The notes: a model not told the origin generated them from the sequence alone. A stretch of 64,000 nucleotides of DNA from Actinomadura_E scrupuli (GCF_050971785.1 NZ_JBPCCU010000003.1:558001-622000); one strand, 5' to 3'; counted from the stretch's first letter, positions 17,064 through 25,986 are shown. Numbers and translations are program-made.

Positions 17064-17867
17064 CTACAGCCGGCCCGGAGGCCGGCGGCCGACGCCGCCG
17101 AACACCGCGACCTCTTCGGGCACACCGAAGGGCGTGGTGTCGAGCCGCCACCGCGAGCACGACACCACGCCGGGCTCCAGCAGCCGCAGCCCGTCGAAGT
17201 ACCCGGCGATCCGCTCCGGGCTGCGGGGCGTGTAGGGCACCGCGCCGCTTCCCTCGTTGTAGCGCCGGATGGCCTCGACGTAGGCCGGATCGGTGTCGGC
17301 GCCGTCGTTGAGTCCCAGGTAGCTGCCGGCCGGCAGGCCCGCCATCAGCCGGTTCACGATCGAGCGTGCCTCGTCGTAGTCGCTGATCAGACCCAGGATG
17401 CCCATCAGCATGAGCGCGACGGGCCGGTCGAAGTCCAGCGTCCGGGCGGCCTCCCGCAGGATCGTGTCGGGGTCGCGTACGTCGGCGTGGAGGTAGTCGC
17501 AGGCGCCCTCGGGGGTGCTGACGAGCAGTACCTCGGCGTGGGCCAGGACGAGGGGGTCGTTGTCGACGTAGACGATGCGGCTCTCCGGGGCCACGCCCTG
17601 GGCGATCTCGTGGGTGTTCTCCGCGGTCGGCAGGCCGGTGCCGATGTCGAGGAACTGGCGGATGCCCTCCTGCCCGGCCAGGTGCCGCACCGCGCGGCCG
17701 ATGAAGGCGCGGGACTGACGGGTGATGTCCACCATGCCGGGGAAGATCTCCAAGACCTTCTCGGCGGCCTTCCAGTCGACGGGGTAGTTGTCCTTGCCGC
17801 CCAGCAGGTAGTTCCAGATACGGGCCGAGTGCGGGACCGTGGTGTCGATCCTGGGGGATTCGGTCAT
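17064..17867 (-). CDS. SAM-dependent methyltransferase, PF04672 (DUF574) family
   Basis: A 267-aa protein matching the actinomycete-specific family. It starts with the family ARIWNYLLGGKDNYPVD motif. The SAM loop is FLDIGTGLPTAENTHEIAQ, then IVYVDNDPLVLAHAEVLL, followed by a C-terminal segment with PERIAGYFDGLRLLEPGVVS. These are very abundant in Streptomyces and Streptosporangiales and their substrates are unknown. It is transcribed divergently from the PrmC-like gene. Confidence 0.92.
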   Translation of the reverse strand: MTESPRIDTTVPHSARIWNYLLGGKDNYPVDWKAAEKVLEIFPGMVDITRQSRAFIGRAVRHLAGQEGIRQFLDIGTGLPTAENTHEIAQGVAPESRIVYVDNDPLVLAHAEVLLVSTPEGACDYLHADVRDPDTILREAARTLDFDRPVALMLMGILGLISDYDEARSIVNRLMAGLPAGSYLGLNDGADTDPAYVEAIRRYNEGSGAVPYTPRSPERIAGYFDGLRLLEPGVVSCSRWRLDTTPFGVPEEVAVFGGVGRRPPGRL

Positions 17868-18098
17868 CGTGCGCCCCTGTTCATCCAGTCGTATGGATGG
17901 CCGTTACCTACGATCTTGCCACGCTCGTCGTCGGCGGCGAGGGGGCTGGTAATGTTGCCATCTCCAGCAGTGGACGTGCCGAGAAGGAGGTGGGACCCAT
18001 TACCGCCAGACCAGGCCGGGTGCTCTCACCTCACGGCCGTGCGGTCCACCCGGCGTAGGTGACCGAGAGAGCGCCCTTCGGCTTCCCGAAAGGCTCTC

Positions 18099-18959
18099 AT
18101 GTCGCTTTCCGCAGCACCGCCTCCTGAATCCGTCGTCGCTACCAGGCTGCGCGCCGCCGGCTGTGTCTTCGCCGAGGACGAGGCCCGATTGATCATCTCC
18201 ACGGCACGGACGCCCGCCGACCTCGCCGCGATGGTGGACCGGCGCGCCGCCGGCCTGCCCCTCGAACACGTCCTCGGCTGGGCGGACTTCTGCGGCCTGC
18301 GGATGGCCGTCGACCCCGGGGTCTTCGTCCCCCGCCGCCGCACCGAGTTCCTCGTCCGCCAGGCCACCGCCCTCGCCCGGCAGGCCACCGGCCCCACCGG
18401 AGCCGCCACGGGGCAGGCTCTCGACGGGCCACGCCCCGTCGTCGTCGACCTGTGCTGTGGCTCGGGCGCGATGGGCGCCGCGCTGGCCGCGGCCCTGGGC
18501 CGGATCGACCTGCACGCCGTCGACATCGACCCCGCCGCCGTGCGGTGCGCCCGCCGCAACCTCGCCGTGGCCGGCGGCCAGGTCCACGAGGGGGACCTCT
18601 ACGAGCCGCTGCCGGCCACACTGCGGGGACGTGTCGACGTCCTGGTCGCCAGCGCACCGTACGTCCCCACCGAGGCGATCAGGCTGCTGCCCGCGGAGGC
18701 CCGCCTTCACGAACCGCGAGCGGCGCTCGACGGTGGCGCGGACGGGCTCGACGTCGTGCGGCGGGTGACCGCCGGCGCACCGCTGTGGCTGGCACCCGGC
18801 GGACGCCTGCTGGTCGAGACGAGCGAGAACCAGGCGGCGCGGACCGCCGAGGCCGTCGCCCGCCACGGGCTGATCCCGCGGGTGGCGGCGTCCGGCGAGT
18901 TCCGCGCCACCGTCGTCATCGGGACCAGACCCGCCCACCCGGACGGGCCGTGCGGTTAG
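18099..18959 (+). CDS. PrmC/HemK-like putative N5-glutamine methyltransferase
   Basis: A 286-aa class I methyltransferase. The N-terminal helical domain includes PLEHVLGWADFCGLRMAVDPGVFVPRR. The SAM motif is VVDLCCGSGAMG, and the substrate motif reads ASAPYVPT where PrmC has NPPY. Loss of that Asn/Pro pair argues against a classical release-factor methylase. It belongs to a divergent actinomycete branch. It may modify a different amide. Confidence 0.82.
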   Translation: MSLSAAPPPESVVATRLRAAGCVFAEDEARLIISTARTPADLAAMVDRRAAGLPLEHVLGWADFCGLRMAVDPGVFVPRRRTEFLVRQATALARQATGPTGAATGQALDGPRPVVVDLCCGSGAMGAALAAALGRIDLHAVDIDPAAVRCARRNLAVAGGQVHEGDLYEPLPATLRGRVDVLVASAPYVPTEAIRLLPAEARLHEPRAALDGGADGLDVVRRVTAGAPLWLAPGGRLLVETSENQAARTAEAVARHGLIPRVAASGEFRATVVIGTRPAHPDGPCG

Positions 18960-19109
18960 TCCGGCGCAGGGTGCCGCGAACACGAGGCCGTACTGCCTGA
19001 ACAACCTCGCGTTGACCAGCGAGACCCTTGGCGAGCAGCCGAGCTGCGGATCAGACGACCGGTCTGGCAGCGAGCCACAACCATGCGTTGTGGGCTAAGG
19101 TCGGTCGGC

Positions 19110-20063
19110 GTGGATCTCCATGCCGTGCGCACCTTCGTCGCCGTCGCGGACGTGGGGCAGTTCCAGGAGGCGGCCGGTGAGCTGTCGATCAGCCAGCAGG
19201 CCGTCTCCAAGCGCATCGCCGCGCTGGAGAAGGACCTCGGTGTGCGGCTGTTCGCCCGCACCCCGCGCGGAGCCCAGCTGACCATCGACGGGCAGGCGTT
19301 CCTGCCCCACGCCCGTGACCTGCTCCGGGCCGAAGAGCGCGCGGCCGCCTCCGTGCGGCCCGGCCGCCGCGCGCTGCGCGTCGACGTGATCGGCCGGCAG
19401 CTCGCGCCGGCAGGTCTGCTCCGCGGCTTCCACCGCGCGCATCCCGAGATCGAACTCGCCGTCATGACCCTCTTCGACGCCGATGCGGCGATCGCCGCAG
19501 TCCGGTCCGGCACCATCGACGCGTCCTTCCGCGCCGTCACCCTGCCCGCGCGGCAGCTCCCCGACGACATCCAGACAGCCCGGGTCCTCGACGAGCCCAT
19601 CCAGCTCCTCACCGGACCGGCCCACGAGTTCGCCGCCGCCCGCGCGGTCACGCCCGCCGAGCTTGCCGGGCACCGGATCTGGATGCCCGGCATCGTCAGC
19701 GGAACCGAGTGGGCCGCCTACTACGACGAACTCGCCGCCGCGTTCGGGCTCACCATCGATCCCATCGGCCCCAACTTCGGCACCGAGCCCCTCCTGGACG
19801 TGATCGCCGGCTCCTCGGCACTGGCGACCTTCGTCGGCGAGCAGACCCGGCTCGTCTGGCCCGCCGACTACGGCCTGCGCCGCATCGCCGTGCAGGATCC
19901 GACACCGGTCTACCCGCACTCACTGATCTGGCGCGGCGACAACTCCCACCCGGGGCTCACCGCACTCCGCGACCACCTCGGCTCGGCACGTCCCGGCCAC
20001 CGCGACGCCGAGACCTGGACACCGGCCTGGGCACGCTCGGCCCCACCGCGCCCGCCCAGGTGA
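19110..20063 (+). CDS. LysR-family transcriptional regulator
   Basis: A 317-aa regulator. The N-terminal HTH has FQEAAGELSISQQAVSKRIAALEKDLGVRLFARTPRGAQLT. A two-lobe periplasmic-binding-like effector domain follows from about residue 90. GTG 19110 follows a TAAGGT box at 19096-19101, so the mRNA may be leaderless. No obvious divergent target gene remains next to it; the 150 bases upstream hold nothing recognisable. Confidence 0.9.
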   Translation: MDLHAVRTFVAVADVGQFQEAAGELSISQQAVSKRIAALEKDLGVRLFARTPRGAQLTIDGQAFLPHARDLLRAEERAAASVRPGRRALRVDVIGRQLAPAGLLRGFHRAHPEIELAVMTLFDADAAIAAVRSGTIDASFRAVTLPARQLPDDIQTARVLDEPIQLLTGPAHEFAAARAVTPAELAGHRIWMPGIVSGTEWAAYYDELAAAFGLTIDPIGPNFGTEPLLDVIAGSSALATFVGEQTRLVWPADYGLRRIAVQDPTPVYPHSLIWRGDNSHPGLTALRDHLGSARPGHRDAETWTPAWARSAPPRPPR

Positions 20064-20127
20064 CGGGGCCCGTACCGGGGGAGTCAGAGGCAGAGGAAGC
20101 CGCGCGCGGTGCGCCAGGCCGTGACGA

Positions 20128-21255
20128 TCACTGGGGCGGGACCGTCTCGGCGCCCGGCTCCGGTGCGTTCCGCGCGGCGACCGCCGCGGCGAGCCGGGTC
20201 TCAGCGATCACGGCCCGCTCGCGCTGGGCACCGGCATCACGCCGCGCGGCGTCGCGTTCCCGTTCCAGCATCTCCTCGGTGGCGCGGGCACCCGCCTGAA
20301 CCGCCCGCAGTTCGGCACGCGCCTCGTCCCTCTCCCGGCGGCTCTGCTCGGCCCTCTCCTCGGCCGCGGCCCGCTGCCGCTCCGCGTGGGAGGCGGCCTG
20401 CCGGGCCTGTTGGACCTGGTCCTCGGCCTCCTGCCGGGCCCGTACGGCCTCGCGCTCGGCGGTCTCGGCCCGTGCACGGGCATCGCGGGCTTCGGCCTGC
20501 GCGGTGAGGGCCTCCTCGCGGGCGGCGGCACGCGCTGCCTCGGTACGGGTGAGCGCACCGGCCAGGTCGTCGTTGTCGGTACGCGCCCGGTCGAGCCGCG
20601 CCTGCATCGCGGTCCGTACCGTGGTCAGCTCCTCCTGGACGGCACGTACCCTCGCGGCCAGCTCGTCGCGTGCCCGCTCCGCGCCCGCACGTGCGCCCTC
20701 CGCCTGGCCGCGCAGCCGTTCGGACCCGGCGACCTGGTCCGCGGCCTCGTGTTCGCGCCGGTCGGCATCCTGGCGGGCGGCCTCCGCGGCGCGCTCGGCA
20801 TCGGCCCGCGCCTTCCCGTCGGCGGCGGCCTGCCGCTGGGCGGCCGCCTCCCGGGCCTCGGCGAGTCCGGCACGGGCCCGGTCCTCGTCGGCCTCCCGCC
20901 GGGCCTGCGCCGCGTCCGCCTGGGCGGTGGCGACCAGGCCGAGAGCGCCTTCCTCGGCGGCGGCGAGCGCATCGTGGATACGGGTCAGCGCGGTGAGCAC
21001 CGGCGTGGTGAGGGGGGAGAGGGTCTCGGCCAGGTCGCGGAGCTCGCTCAGCGGTTCGGCGATCTGGGAGTCCAGGGGCACCCGTTCGCGTCGCGCCGCC
21101 TCCTTGCAGGTGTCGTCGCAGTACTTGCGCGGGCGGCCCGCCTTCGGGGCCGGAAGCGCCTTGCCGCAGTGCGCACAGACCCGTACGGGCTGCTGGGCGT
21201 CGCCCGTCTGTGCCGCCTCGTCGCGGGACGGGCCGGCCTGCTCGAGATCTGCCAC
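20128..21255 (-). CDS. Zinc-ribbon coiled-coil protein of unknown function
   Basis: A 375-aa protein. Residues 27-50 contain CAHC and RKYCDDTC, a probable Zn site (C27, C30, C46, C50). The GRPRKYC context recurs in actinomycete plasmid and mobile-element proteins. Residues ~70-360 are one long Ala/Glu/Arg coiled coil without breaks, ending in a short acidic tail. It resembles KfrA-like or DNA-associated structural proteins in shape only. It precedes the lanthipeptide operon in the opposite order and is probably unrelated. Confidence 0.7.
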   Translation of the reverse strand: MADLEQAGPSRDEAAQTGDAQQPVRVCAHCGKALPAPKAGRPRKYCDDTCKEAARRERVPLDSQIAEPLSELRDLAETLSPLTTPVLTALTRIHDALAAAEEGALGLVATAQADAAQARREADEDRARAGLAEAREAAAQRQAAADGKARADAERAAEAARQDADRREHEAADQVAGSERLRGQAEGARAGAERARDELAARVRAVQEELTTVRTAMQARLDRARTDNDDLAGALTRTEAARAAAREEALTAQAEARDARARAETAEREAVRARQEAEDQVQQARQAASHAERQRAAAEERAEQSRRERDEARAELRAVQAGARATEEMLERERDAARRDAGAQRERAVIAETRLAAAVAARNAPEPGAETVPPQ

Positions 21256-21295
21256 GAACCGATGCTATTGCCAGGCGCGGCGATCAGGGCTCCGC

Positions 21296-23593
21296 CTACC
21301 CGAGGACGAGTGAAGACGGCAGGCCGGAGGTGCCTTCGCCGGCCTCGCTGAGCAGAAGGTGCCCGATCCCCGCCGCACCGGTCAGCAGGGACGGCGTCCG
21401 CCGGGCCCAATCCGACACACCTCCGTCAGCGCCCGCGAGTTCGGCGCGCTCGCACAGGTGCTCGGCGGCGGTGTCCGCGGCGCCCGTGAGCTCCGGCGGC
21501 GCGGTGAGCCCCTGACGTTCGAGCGTTCTGGCGATCACGAGGTTGCCGCCCAGGCCATGGCACAGCACCATCCGCTCGATCGCGTCGCCGCTCATCCAGG
21601 CGAGCGAGCGAACGGTGGTCTCGAACCCCAGCGCCGCCTCGGCGCGCAGGTCGTCGCCGCCCAGCGCCGCCCACATCCGCATCCGGCCCAGCGCGATCCC
21701 GGGTGCCCCGTGGCACCAGCCGACCGAGTATCTCCGGCCACGGCGCGGCTGGCCGGTCACCGAGGGCTGGCGGCGGTAGTCGGGCCAGTTGCGCTGGATC
21801 CGGGAGAAGCGCCGGCGCTCGTACTCGATCGCCTCGAACGCGGCCGTGCGGTACTCCTCGTGGCCGGTCGCCGCCGCGAGTTCGGTCAGGGAGAGCGCGA
21901 TCCCGGCGGCCCCGTGGGCGAGCCCCGTCAAGGGCACCGCGGCGTGCGCGGGATTCGGCCAGGTGCGGATATCGCCGGTCCGTACCGCACGGGCCAGCAA
22001 TTCCCGCCCGAGCCGGTCGGCGATGTCGATGACCGGCCCCCGCACCCCCGCGTCGGCGAGCGCGAGCAGGCCCGTGATGTTGCCCGCCAGCCCCGCCAGC
22101 CGGTCGTCGGCCTGGCACACCAGGTCCTGGCCGAGCCGGTCGCGTACCATCCGCTCGCCGCGGGCGACGAGGTCCGGGCGGCCCAGCGGGCCGCCGAGCC
22201 GGAGCAGGCACATCGCCACCCCCGTCCAGCCGAGGTGGAGGCTCGCCTCCGCCGGCCGGAGGTTGCGCTCGGTCTCCTGAGCCGCGTAGGCCAGCGCCCC
22301 CGCGGCCGCCCGGCCGAAACGGTCATCGCCGACAAGGCCGGCCAGCGGGGCGAGGAGGCAGGCCAGGCCGGCGGTGCCCAGGTAGACGTCTGCTCCCAGT
22401 GCCGACCATGAACCGCGCGGGGCGGGCCTCGCGCCGGGGGAGGGGCCGTCGTGCCGCGGTCCCATCCAGGTGCATTCCGCGCCCCGCCACAGGGCCTCCT
22501 CCAGCAGGAGTTCACCGACGCCCGCCGCCGCGGAGATCAGCCTCCGCCGCCCGAGCCCGGCCCCGGCCGTCGCGCGGCGGGGGCCGCGGCCCCCGTGCCG
22601 GACGGACGGCAGTACCAGGCGGTCGGAAGAGCCCGGGTTGAGGTACGGCGCGGCGACGGAGACCCCGCGAGCCTCCAGCCGTTCGGCGAACGCGCGGGCC
22701 CGGCGTGCCGCGCCCCGCGAGGCCAGCACCTCCGCGTCGGACAGCGCCTCCGCCACCAGCCTGCATCTGTGCTGGCCGAAGCTCTCGCCGGTGCCGGGAT
22801 CCTCGGCGGCGCCGACACCCCGCGCGAGGCGTTTCGTGAGTGCGGGTACGCCGTCCTTGAGCGCCCAGGCGGCCCCCGGGTGCCGCCGCGCGACGACGTC
22901 GAGCGCGCCGGGCAGGTGCCGGCCCGGCACGTAGAGGACGGCGGCGTCGCAGCGGGTGTAGGCGTCCGCCATGTTGATCAGCTTCAGGGCGAACGGTACG
23001 GATCTGCCATTGAGCTCCTTCGTCAGCATCCGGACGAGCGCGGTCGCCCCGTCGGCGTGGACGTTCCAGTAGAGCCTCTGCACCGGGTCGGAGCCGGCCG
23101 CCGGGAACGGGGTCGTCCCGAGCACGAAGCAGAAGCCCGGCTGCGGGGCTCGCAGCAACAGCGGCTGCCGGACGGCGATCTTCCCCGTGCCGTCGGCCGG
23201 CGGCTCCCGGGTGACCGAGCCGTGCGGGACGAGGAAGGTGATGCCCTCGCGTTCGGCGACGACCCCGTCCTGACGGGACGCGACGAACCTCCAGTGGTCC
23301 TCCGAGGGCCCGCTTCCGCAGGCCGCGTCGTGGATCGTGTCCACGAAGGCCCCGTCGAGCTGCCCTCCGGACCGGACGAGCCGGACACCGGCCGGGACGG
23401 GATGCCCCACCACGTAGAACAACTCGTACAGATGCCGGGCCAGGAGGGTGCGCAGCGGGCCCATCCCGTCGCCGTCGGCGGGTGATGCCACCGGGATACG
23501 CCGCCCGAACCAGCAGAACGCCGACCCGTCCATGATCCGTACGGAACGGGCGAGGACGTCCAGCTGGTCGCGGTAGGTGGACAAGGCCTTCAT
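21296..23593 (-). CDS. HopA1-lyase/LanC-cyclase fusion (class V-like lanthipeptide synthetase subunit)
   Basis: A 765-aa protein with two parts. Residues ~1-320 resemble the HopA1-type effector family (YRDQLDVLARSVRIMDGSAF, LYELFYVVGHPVP, SVPFALKLINMADAYTRCDA). In thioamitide and class V lanthipeptide pathways this family eliminates phosphate from phospho-Ser/Thr. Residues ~395-765 are a LanC cyclase: GLAHGAAGIALSL, GWCHGAPG (C627, H628) and LCHGLGG (C678, H679) give the Cys/Cys/His zinc site. ATG 23593 shares ATGA with the kinase stop. LanC would close thioether rings. The lyase-cyclase fusion is unusual. Confidence 0.85.
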   Translation of the reverse strand: MKALSTYRDQLDVLARSVRIMDGSAFCWFGRRIPVASPADGDGMGPLRTLLARHLYELFYVVGHPVPAGVRLVRSGGQLDGAFVDTIHDAACGSGPSEDHWRFVASRQDGVVAEREGITFLVPHGSVTREPPADGTGKIAVRQPLLLRAPQPGFCFVLGTTPFPAAGSDPVQRLYWNVHADGATALVRMLTKELNGRSVPFALKLINMADAYTRCDAAVLYVPGRHLPGALDVVARRHPGAAWALKDGVPALTKRLARGVGAAEDPGTGESFGQHRCRLVAEALSDAEVLASRGAARRARAFAERLEARGVSVAAPYLNPGSSDRLVLPSVRHGGRGPRRATAGAGLGRRRLISAAAGVGELLLEEALWRGAECTWMGPRHDGPSPGARPAPRGSWSALGADVYLGTAGLACLLAPLAGLVGDDRFGRAAAGALAYAAQETERNLRPAEASLHLGWTGVAMCLLRLGGPLGRPDLVARGERMVRDRLGQDLVCQADDRLAGLAGNITGLLALADAGVRGPVIDIADRLGRELLARAVRTGDIRTWPNPAHAAVPLTGLAHGAAGIALSLTELAAATGHEEYRTAAFEAIEYERRRFSRIQRNWPDYRRQPSVTGQPRRGRRYSVGWCHGAPGIALGRMRMWAALGGDDLRAEAALGFETTVRSLAWMSGDAIERMVLCHGLGGNLVIARTLERQGLTAPPELTGAADTAAEHLCERAELAGADGGVSDWARRTPSLLTGAAGIGHLLLSEAGEGTSGLPSSLVLG

Positions 23594-24702
23594 CCCAGCG
23601 GCAGCCCGAGCAGATGTCGCACTCCCTCGTGCGGTCGCTCCGCGAGGTTGTGCGCGAGTTGCAGCATCAGCACGGACCGGTCCGTCAGCGCCTCGCGGGC
23701 GACACAGGTCTCGAAGATGATCCACAACAGCCGGACGACGGCGTTCTGGACCGCTGCTTCGAGCACCGCAGTGCGATCGCCCGCAGGCAGTCTCCGCCGC
23801 GTCACATACGCGCGCCAGAACGCCCCGAGAGCCTGCTGCAGGTCGTTCGCCGACAGGGCGGAGCGGGCGAGCAACATCTCGGCGGGCGCGTTCACCGGTG
23901 CGGGCATGGAGGACAGCCACGAGGCGAGATAGGCCGCGATGACACAGCCGAGGTCCCAGGTGGGATCGCCGGCTCCGGCGAACTCGTAGTCGACCAGGCG
24001 CACCGAGCCGGGTGTGTCGTCCGACGGGGGGATGAGCAGGCAGTGCGGCCACTTGAGCTCGCCGTGGATGACGGCCGTGGGGTGCCACCCCTCACGGCGG
24101 CGGACGATGACCTCGGTCAGGGCGGCATCGTGCTGCACCGAGCGTACGAGGCCGGTGGTGGCAGTGCTCAGATGCGCGCGTACGCCCAGCGGAGGAAGAT
24201 CGAGGAAATAGGCGGACGGCGTGAGCGCCGGCGGGACACCTGCGTGCGGAAGGGCGTGTAGCAGGGCGAGCGCCCGGCCGAGCCGGCGGGCCGTCCGGAG
24301 CAGGGACGACCGCGACGAGATGAGCAGCGGGTCCGATGAGCGGGCCCCCGCGAACGCCTGCAGCACCAGCAGCGGGAGATCAGGGTCGTAGCGGACCAGC
24401 CGGGGTGCGAGCCGCCGGAAGTCCGCCGACTCCGACAGCGCCGCGTAGATCGACGCCTCCCGCCGGATCGTCACGGCATGTTCGGAACTGGAGGGATGCT
24501 TCAGGAAGTAGGCCTCGCCGGAGCCGAACCGGACGAGGCAGCTTGGGTTCCGGCTGCTGTAGGTGGTCAGCACGACATCTCGCAGGCTGAGGTCGGGCAG
24601 CGAGATGAGGCCGTAGTCCGCCAGGCAGGTCAGCACACGTCTCGGTGAGCGGGAGCGCAGGGCGGCGGCATGCACGCCGGCGGACCGGACAGGAGCTCTC
24701 AC
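23590..24702 (-). CDS. APH-like Ser/Thr kinase of the lanthipeptide operon
   Basis: A 370-aa protein-kinase-like phosphotransferase. It has the Lys strand (CLVRFGSGEAYFLKHPS), a hinge (PLLVLQAF), the catalytic loop HGELKWPHCLL and the metal loop LVDYEFAGAGDPTWDLG. In thioamitide and class V systems such kinases phosphorylate precursor Ser/Thr before HopA1-type elimination. The loop has Glu for the usual catalytic Asp, and His for the usual Asn. Start GTG 24702 overlaps the precursor stop (GTGA). A later GTG at 24636 is possible but has a weak ribosome site. Confidence 0.8.
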   Translation of the reverse strand: MRAPVRSAGVHAAALRSRSPRRVLTCLADYGLISLPDLSLRDVVLTTYSSRNPSCLVRFGSGEAYFLKHPSSSEHAVTIRREASIYAALSESADFRRLAPRLVRYDPDLPLLVLQAFAGARSSDPLLISSRSSLLRTARRLGRALALLHALPHAGVPPALTPSAYFLDLPPLGVRAHLSTATTGLVRSVQHDAALTEVIVRRREGWHPTAVIHGELKWPHCLLIPPSDDTPGSVRLVDYEFAGAGDPTWDLGCVIAAYLASWLSSMPAPVNAPAEMLLARSALSANDLQQALGAFWRAYVTRRRLPAGDRTAVLEAAVQNAVVRLLWIIFETCVAREALTDRSVLMLQLAHNLAERPHEGVRHLLGLPLG

Positions 24703-25229
24703 GCGATGCAGCACTGGACGCTGTTGATGGTGCAGAAGCAGGTCTGGAACTCGATGGTGGTCTGCGGCTGGCAGATCCAGCTGCCGGAGACCGGATACTC
24801 CAGTTGCTCCGCCGAGACCCGGCGTGCACGCCGCGCCGGGGACGGCGCCGCGCACGGGTCGGCCGTGGCGGCCAGGGCGGCGGCATAGGCGCCCTGCAGG
24901 AAGCCCGCCTGCAGGTCCAGCGGCAGCGTCTGGACCTTCTCGACGCTCGCGGAGGTCCTGACGATGAGGTGGCTGGGACGAAAATCGCTCTCCGCGGGGT
25001 CACTCTGCCGCCCGCTGACGATGTCGGCCGCGGCGATCCTGAGGTAGACGGTGAGGTCGGAGCTGAGATAGAGGCGCCAGTAACCCTCCTCGGTGTCCCG
25101 GCCGACGAAGCCGCACAACTCCACGACGTCGGGCGGAGGGTCGGCCGGTGACGGCCGGAGTTCGTCCACGAGAGCGTCCTGATGCAGTGGTTCCGATCGG
25201 GCCGCTGCCTGTCCGGCCTCTTCGCTCAT
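24699..25229 (-). CDS. Lanthipeptide-type precursor with 176-aa length and Cys-rich core
   Basis: A ribosomal peptide precursor, judged from position and C-terminus. ATG 25229 has GGAGG seven bases upstream. Residues ~33-115 look folded (VVELCGFVGRD, GYWRLYLSSDLTVYLRI, DIVSG). Then comes an Ala/Arg-rich linker (RRARRVSAEQLEYP). The last ~30 residues have five Cys (153, 164, 166, 173, 174) and seven Ser/Thr (S148, S150, T157, T158, T163, T167, S170), ending VQCCIA. This ratio suits dehydration and thioether closure. The long leader is atypical. The cleavage site is unknown. Confidence 0.78.
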   Translation of the reverse strand: MSEEAGQAAARSEPLHQDALVDELRPSPADPPPDVVELCGFVGRDTEEGYWRLYLSSDLTVYLRIAAADIVSGRQSDPAESDFRPSHLIVRTSASVEKVQTLPLDLQAGFLQGAYAAALAATADPCAAPSPARRARRVSAEQLEYPVSGSWICQPQTTIEFQTCFCTINSVQCCIA

Positions 25230-25379
25230 CGGCAGACCTCCGCAACCTCGCAGCGACCACGGCCTCAGAGAAGAGGTACCCATGGTGCCGGGCCGGTAAC
25301 GCCAGGTGTTCCGCGATCTGGACGCATTCGTTCGGCCCGGTCCACGGAGGTGCCGACGAGACGCCGACCGGGAAACCCG

Positions 25380-25874
25380 TCAAAGAGTGCGGTACATGAT
25401 GTGCAGTCCGACGTAGCCCTTCACCGGATGCCGGAAGCCCTCCGGGACGGTGCCGAGCACCTCGAATCCGAGCCGCCGGTACAAACCCACCGCCGTCTCG
25501 TTCGTCTCCACGACCGCGTTGAACTGCATCGAGCGGAAACCCGCCGCGCGGGCCCACTCGATCGTGTACTCGCACAGCGCGCGGCCCACACCGCGCCCGG
25601 AATGCGCTGGGTCGACCATGTAGCTGGCGCTCGCGACGTGCGAGCCGTTGCCCATCTGGTTGTTGTTCATCTTCGCGGTGCCGAGGATCACGCCGTCGTC
25701 GTCGACCGCGACGACCGTACGGTTCGGGGCGGACAGCAGCCACCAGCCGCGGCCCTCCTCCTGATCGAGATCGAGCGGATAGGTGAAGGTCTCGCCGGCG
25801 GCGACGATCTCGCGGAAGAACGGCCAGATGGCCGGCCAGTCGTCCACGGCGGCTTCCCTGATCAGCATCCGCAC
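25380..25874 (-). CDS. GNAT-family N-acetyltransferase
   Basis: A 164-aa single GNAT domain of the phosphinothricin/amino-acid acetyltransferase type. It has ASYMVDPAHSGRGVGRALCEYTIEWARAAGF (acetyl-CoA loop GRGVGRAL) and ETNETAVGLYRRLGFEVLGTVPEGF. It lies 150 bases upstream of the lanthipeptide operon on the same strand. Co-transcription or a tailoring role is possible, but this family is common and acts on many substrates. Confidence 0.88.
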   Translation of the reverse strand: MRMLIREAAVDDWPAIWPFFREIVAAGETFTYPLDLDQEEGRGWWLLSAPNRTVVAVDDDGVILGTAKMNNNQMGNGSHVASASYMVDPAHSGRGVGRALCEYTIEWARAAGFRSMQFNAVVETNETAVGLYRRLGFEVLGTVPEGFRHPVKGYVGLHIMYRTL

Positions 25875-25986
25875 AGTATGCCGGTCACCGGGCGCGGAAC
25901 GCTCTCCCGGCGCCGGCGTCCCCGGCTGCCGGCCGCGGGAATCGTCGCCACCACCGCGCCGGAGGCTCCCGGGTAAGATCTCGGCG

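Noticed and set aside
20128..21255. Part of the lanthipeptide cluster
   Set aside because: It is on the same strand but downstream, separate, and has no RiPP-like features; the zinc coiled-coil type occurs widely without such genes.
21296..24702. Class III/IV lanthipeptide synthetase (LanKC/LanL)
   Set aside because: The kinase is a separate protein, and the lyase part looks like HopA1 rather than the OspF/SpvC-type lyase of those classes.
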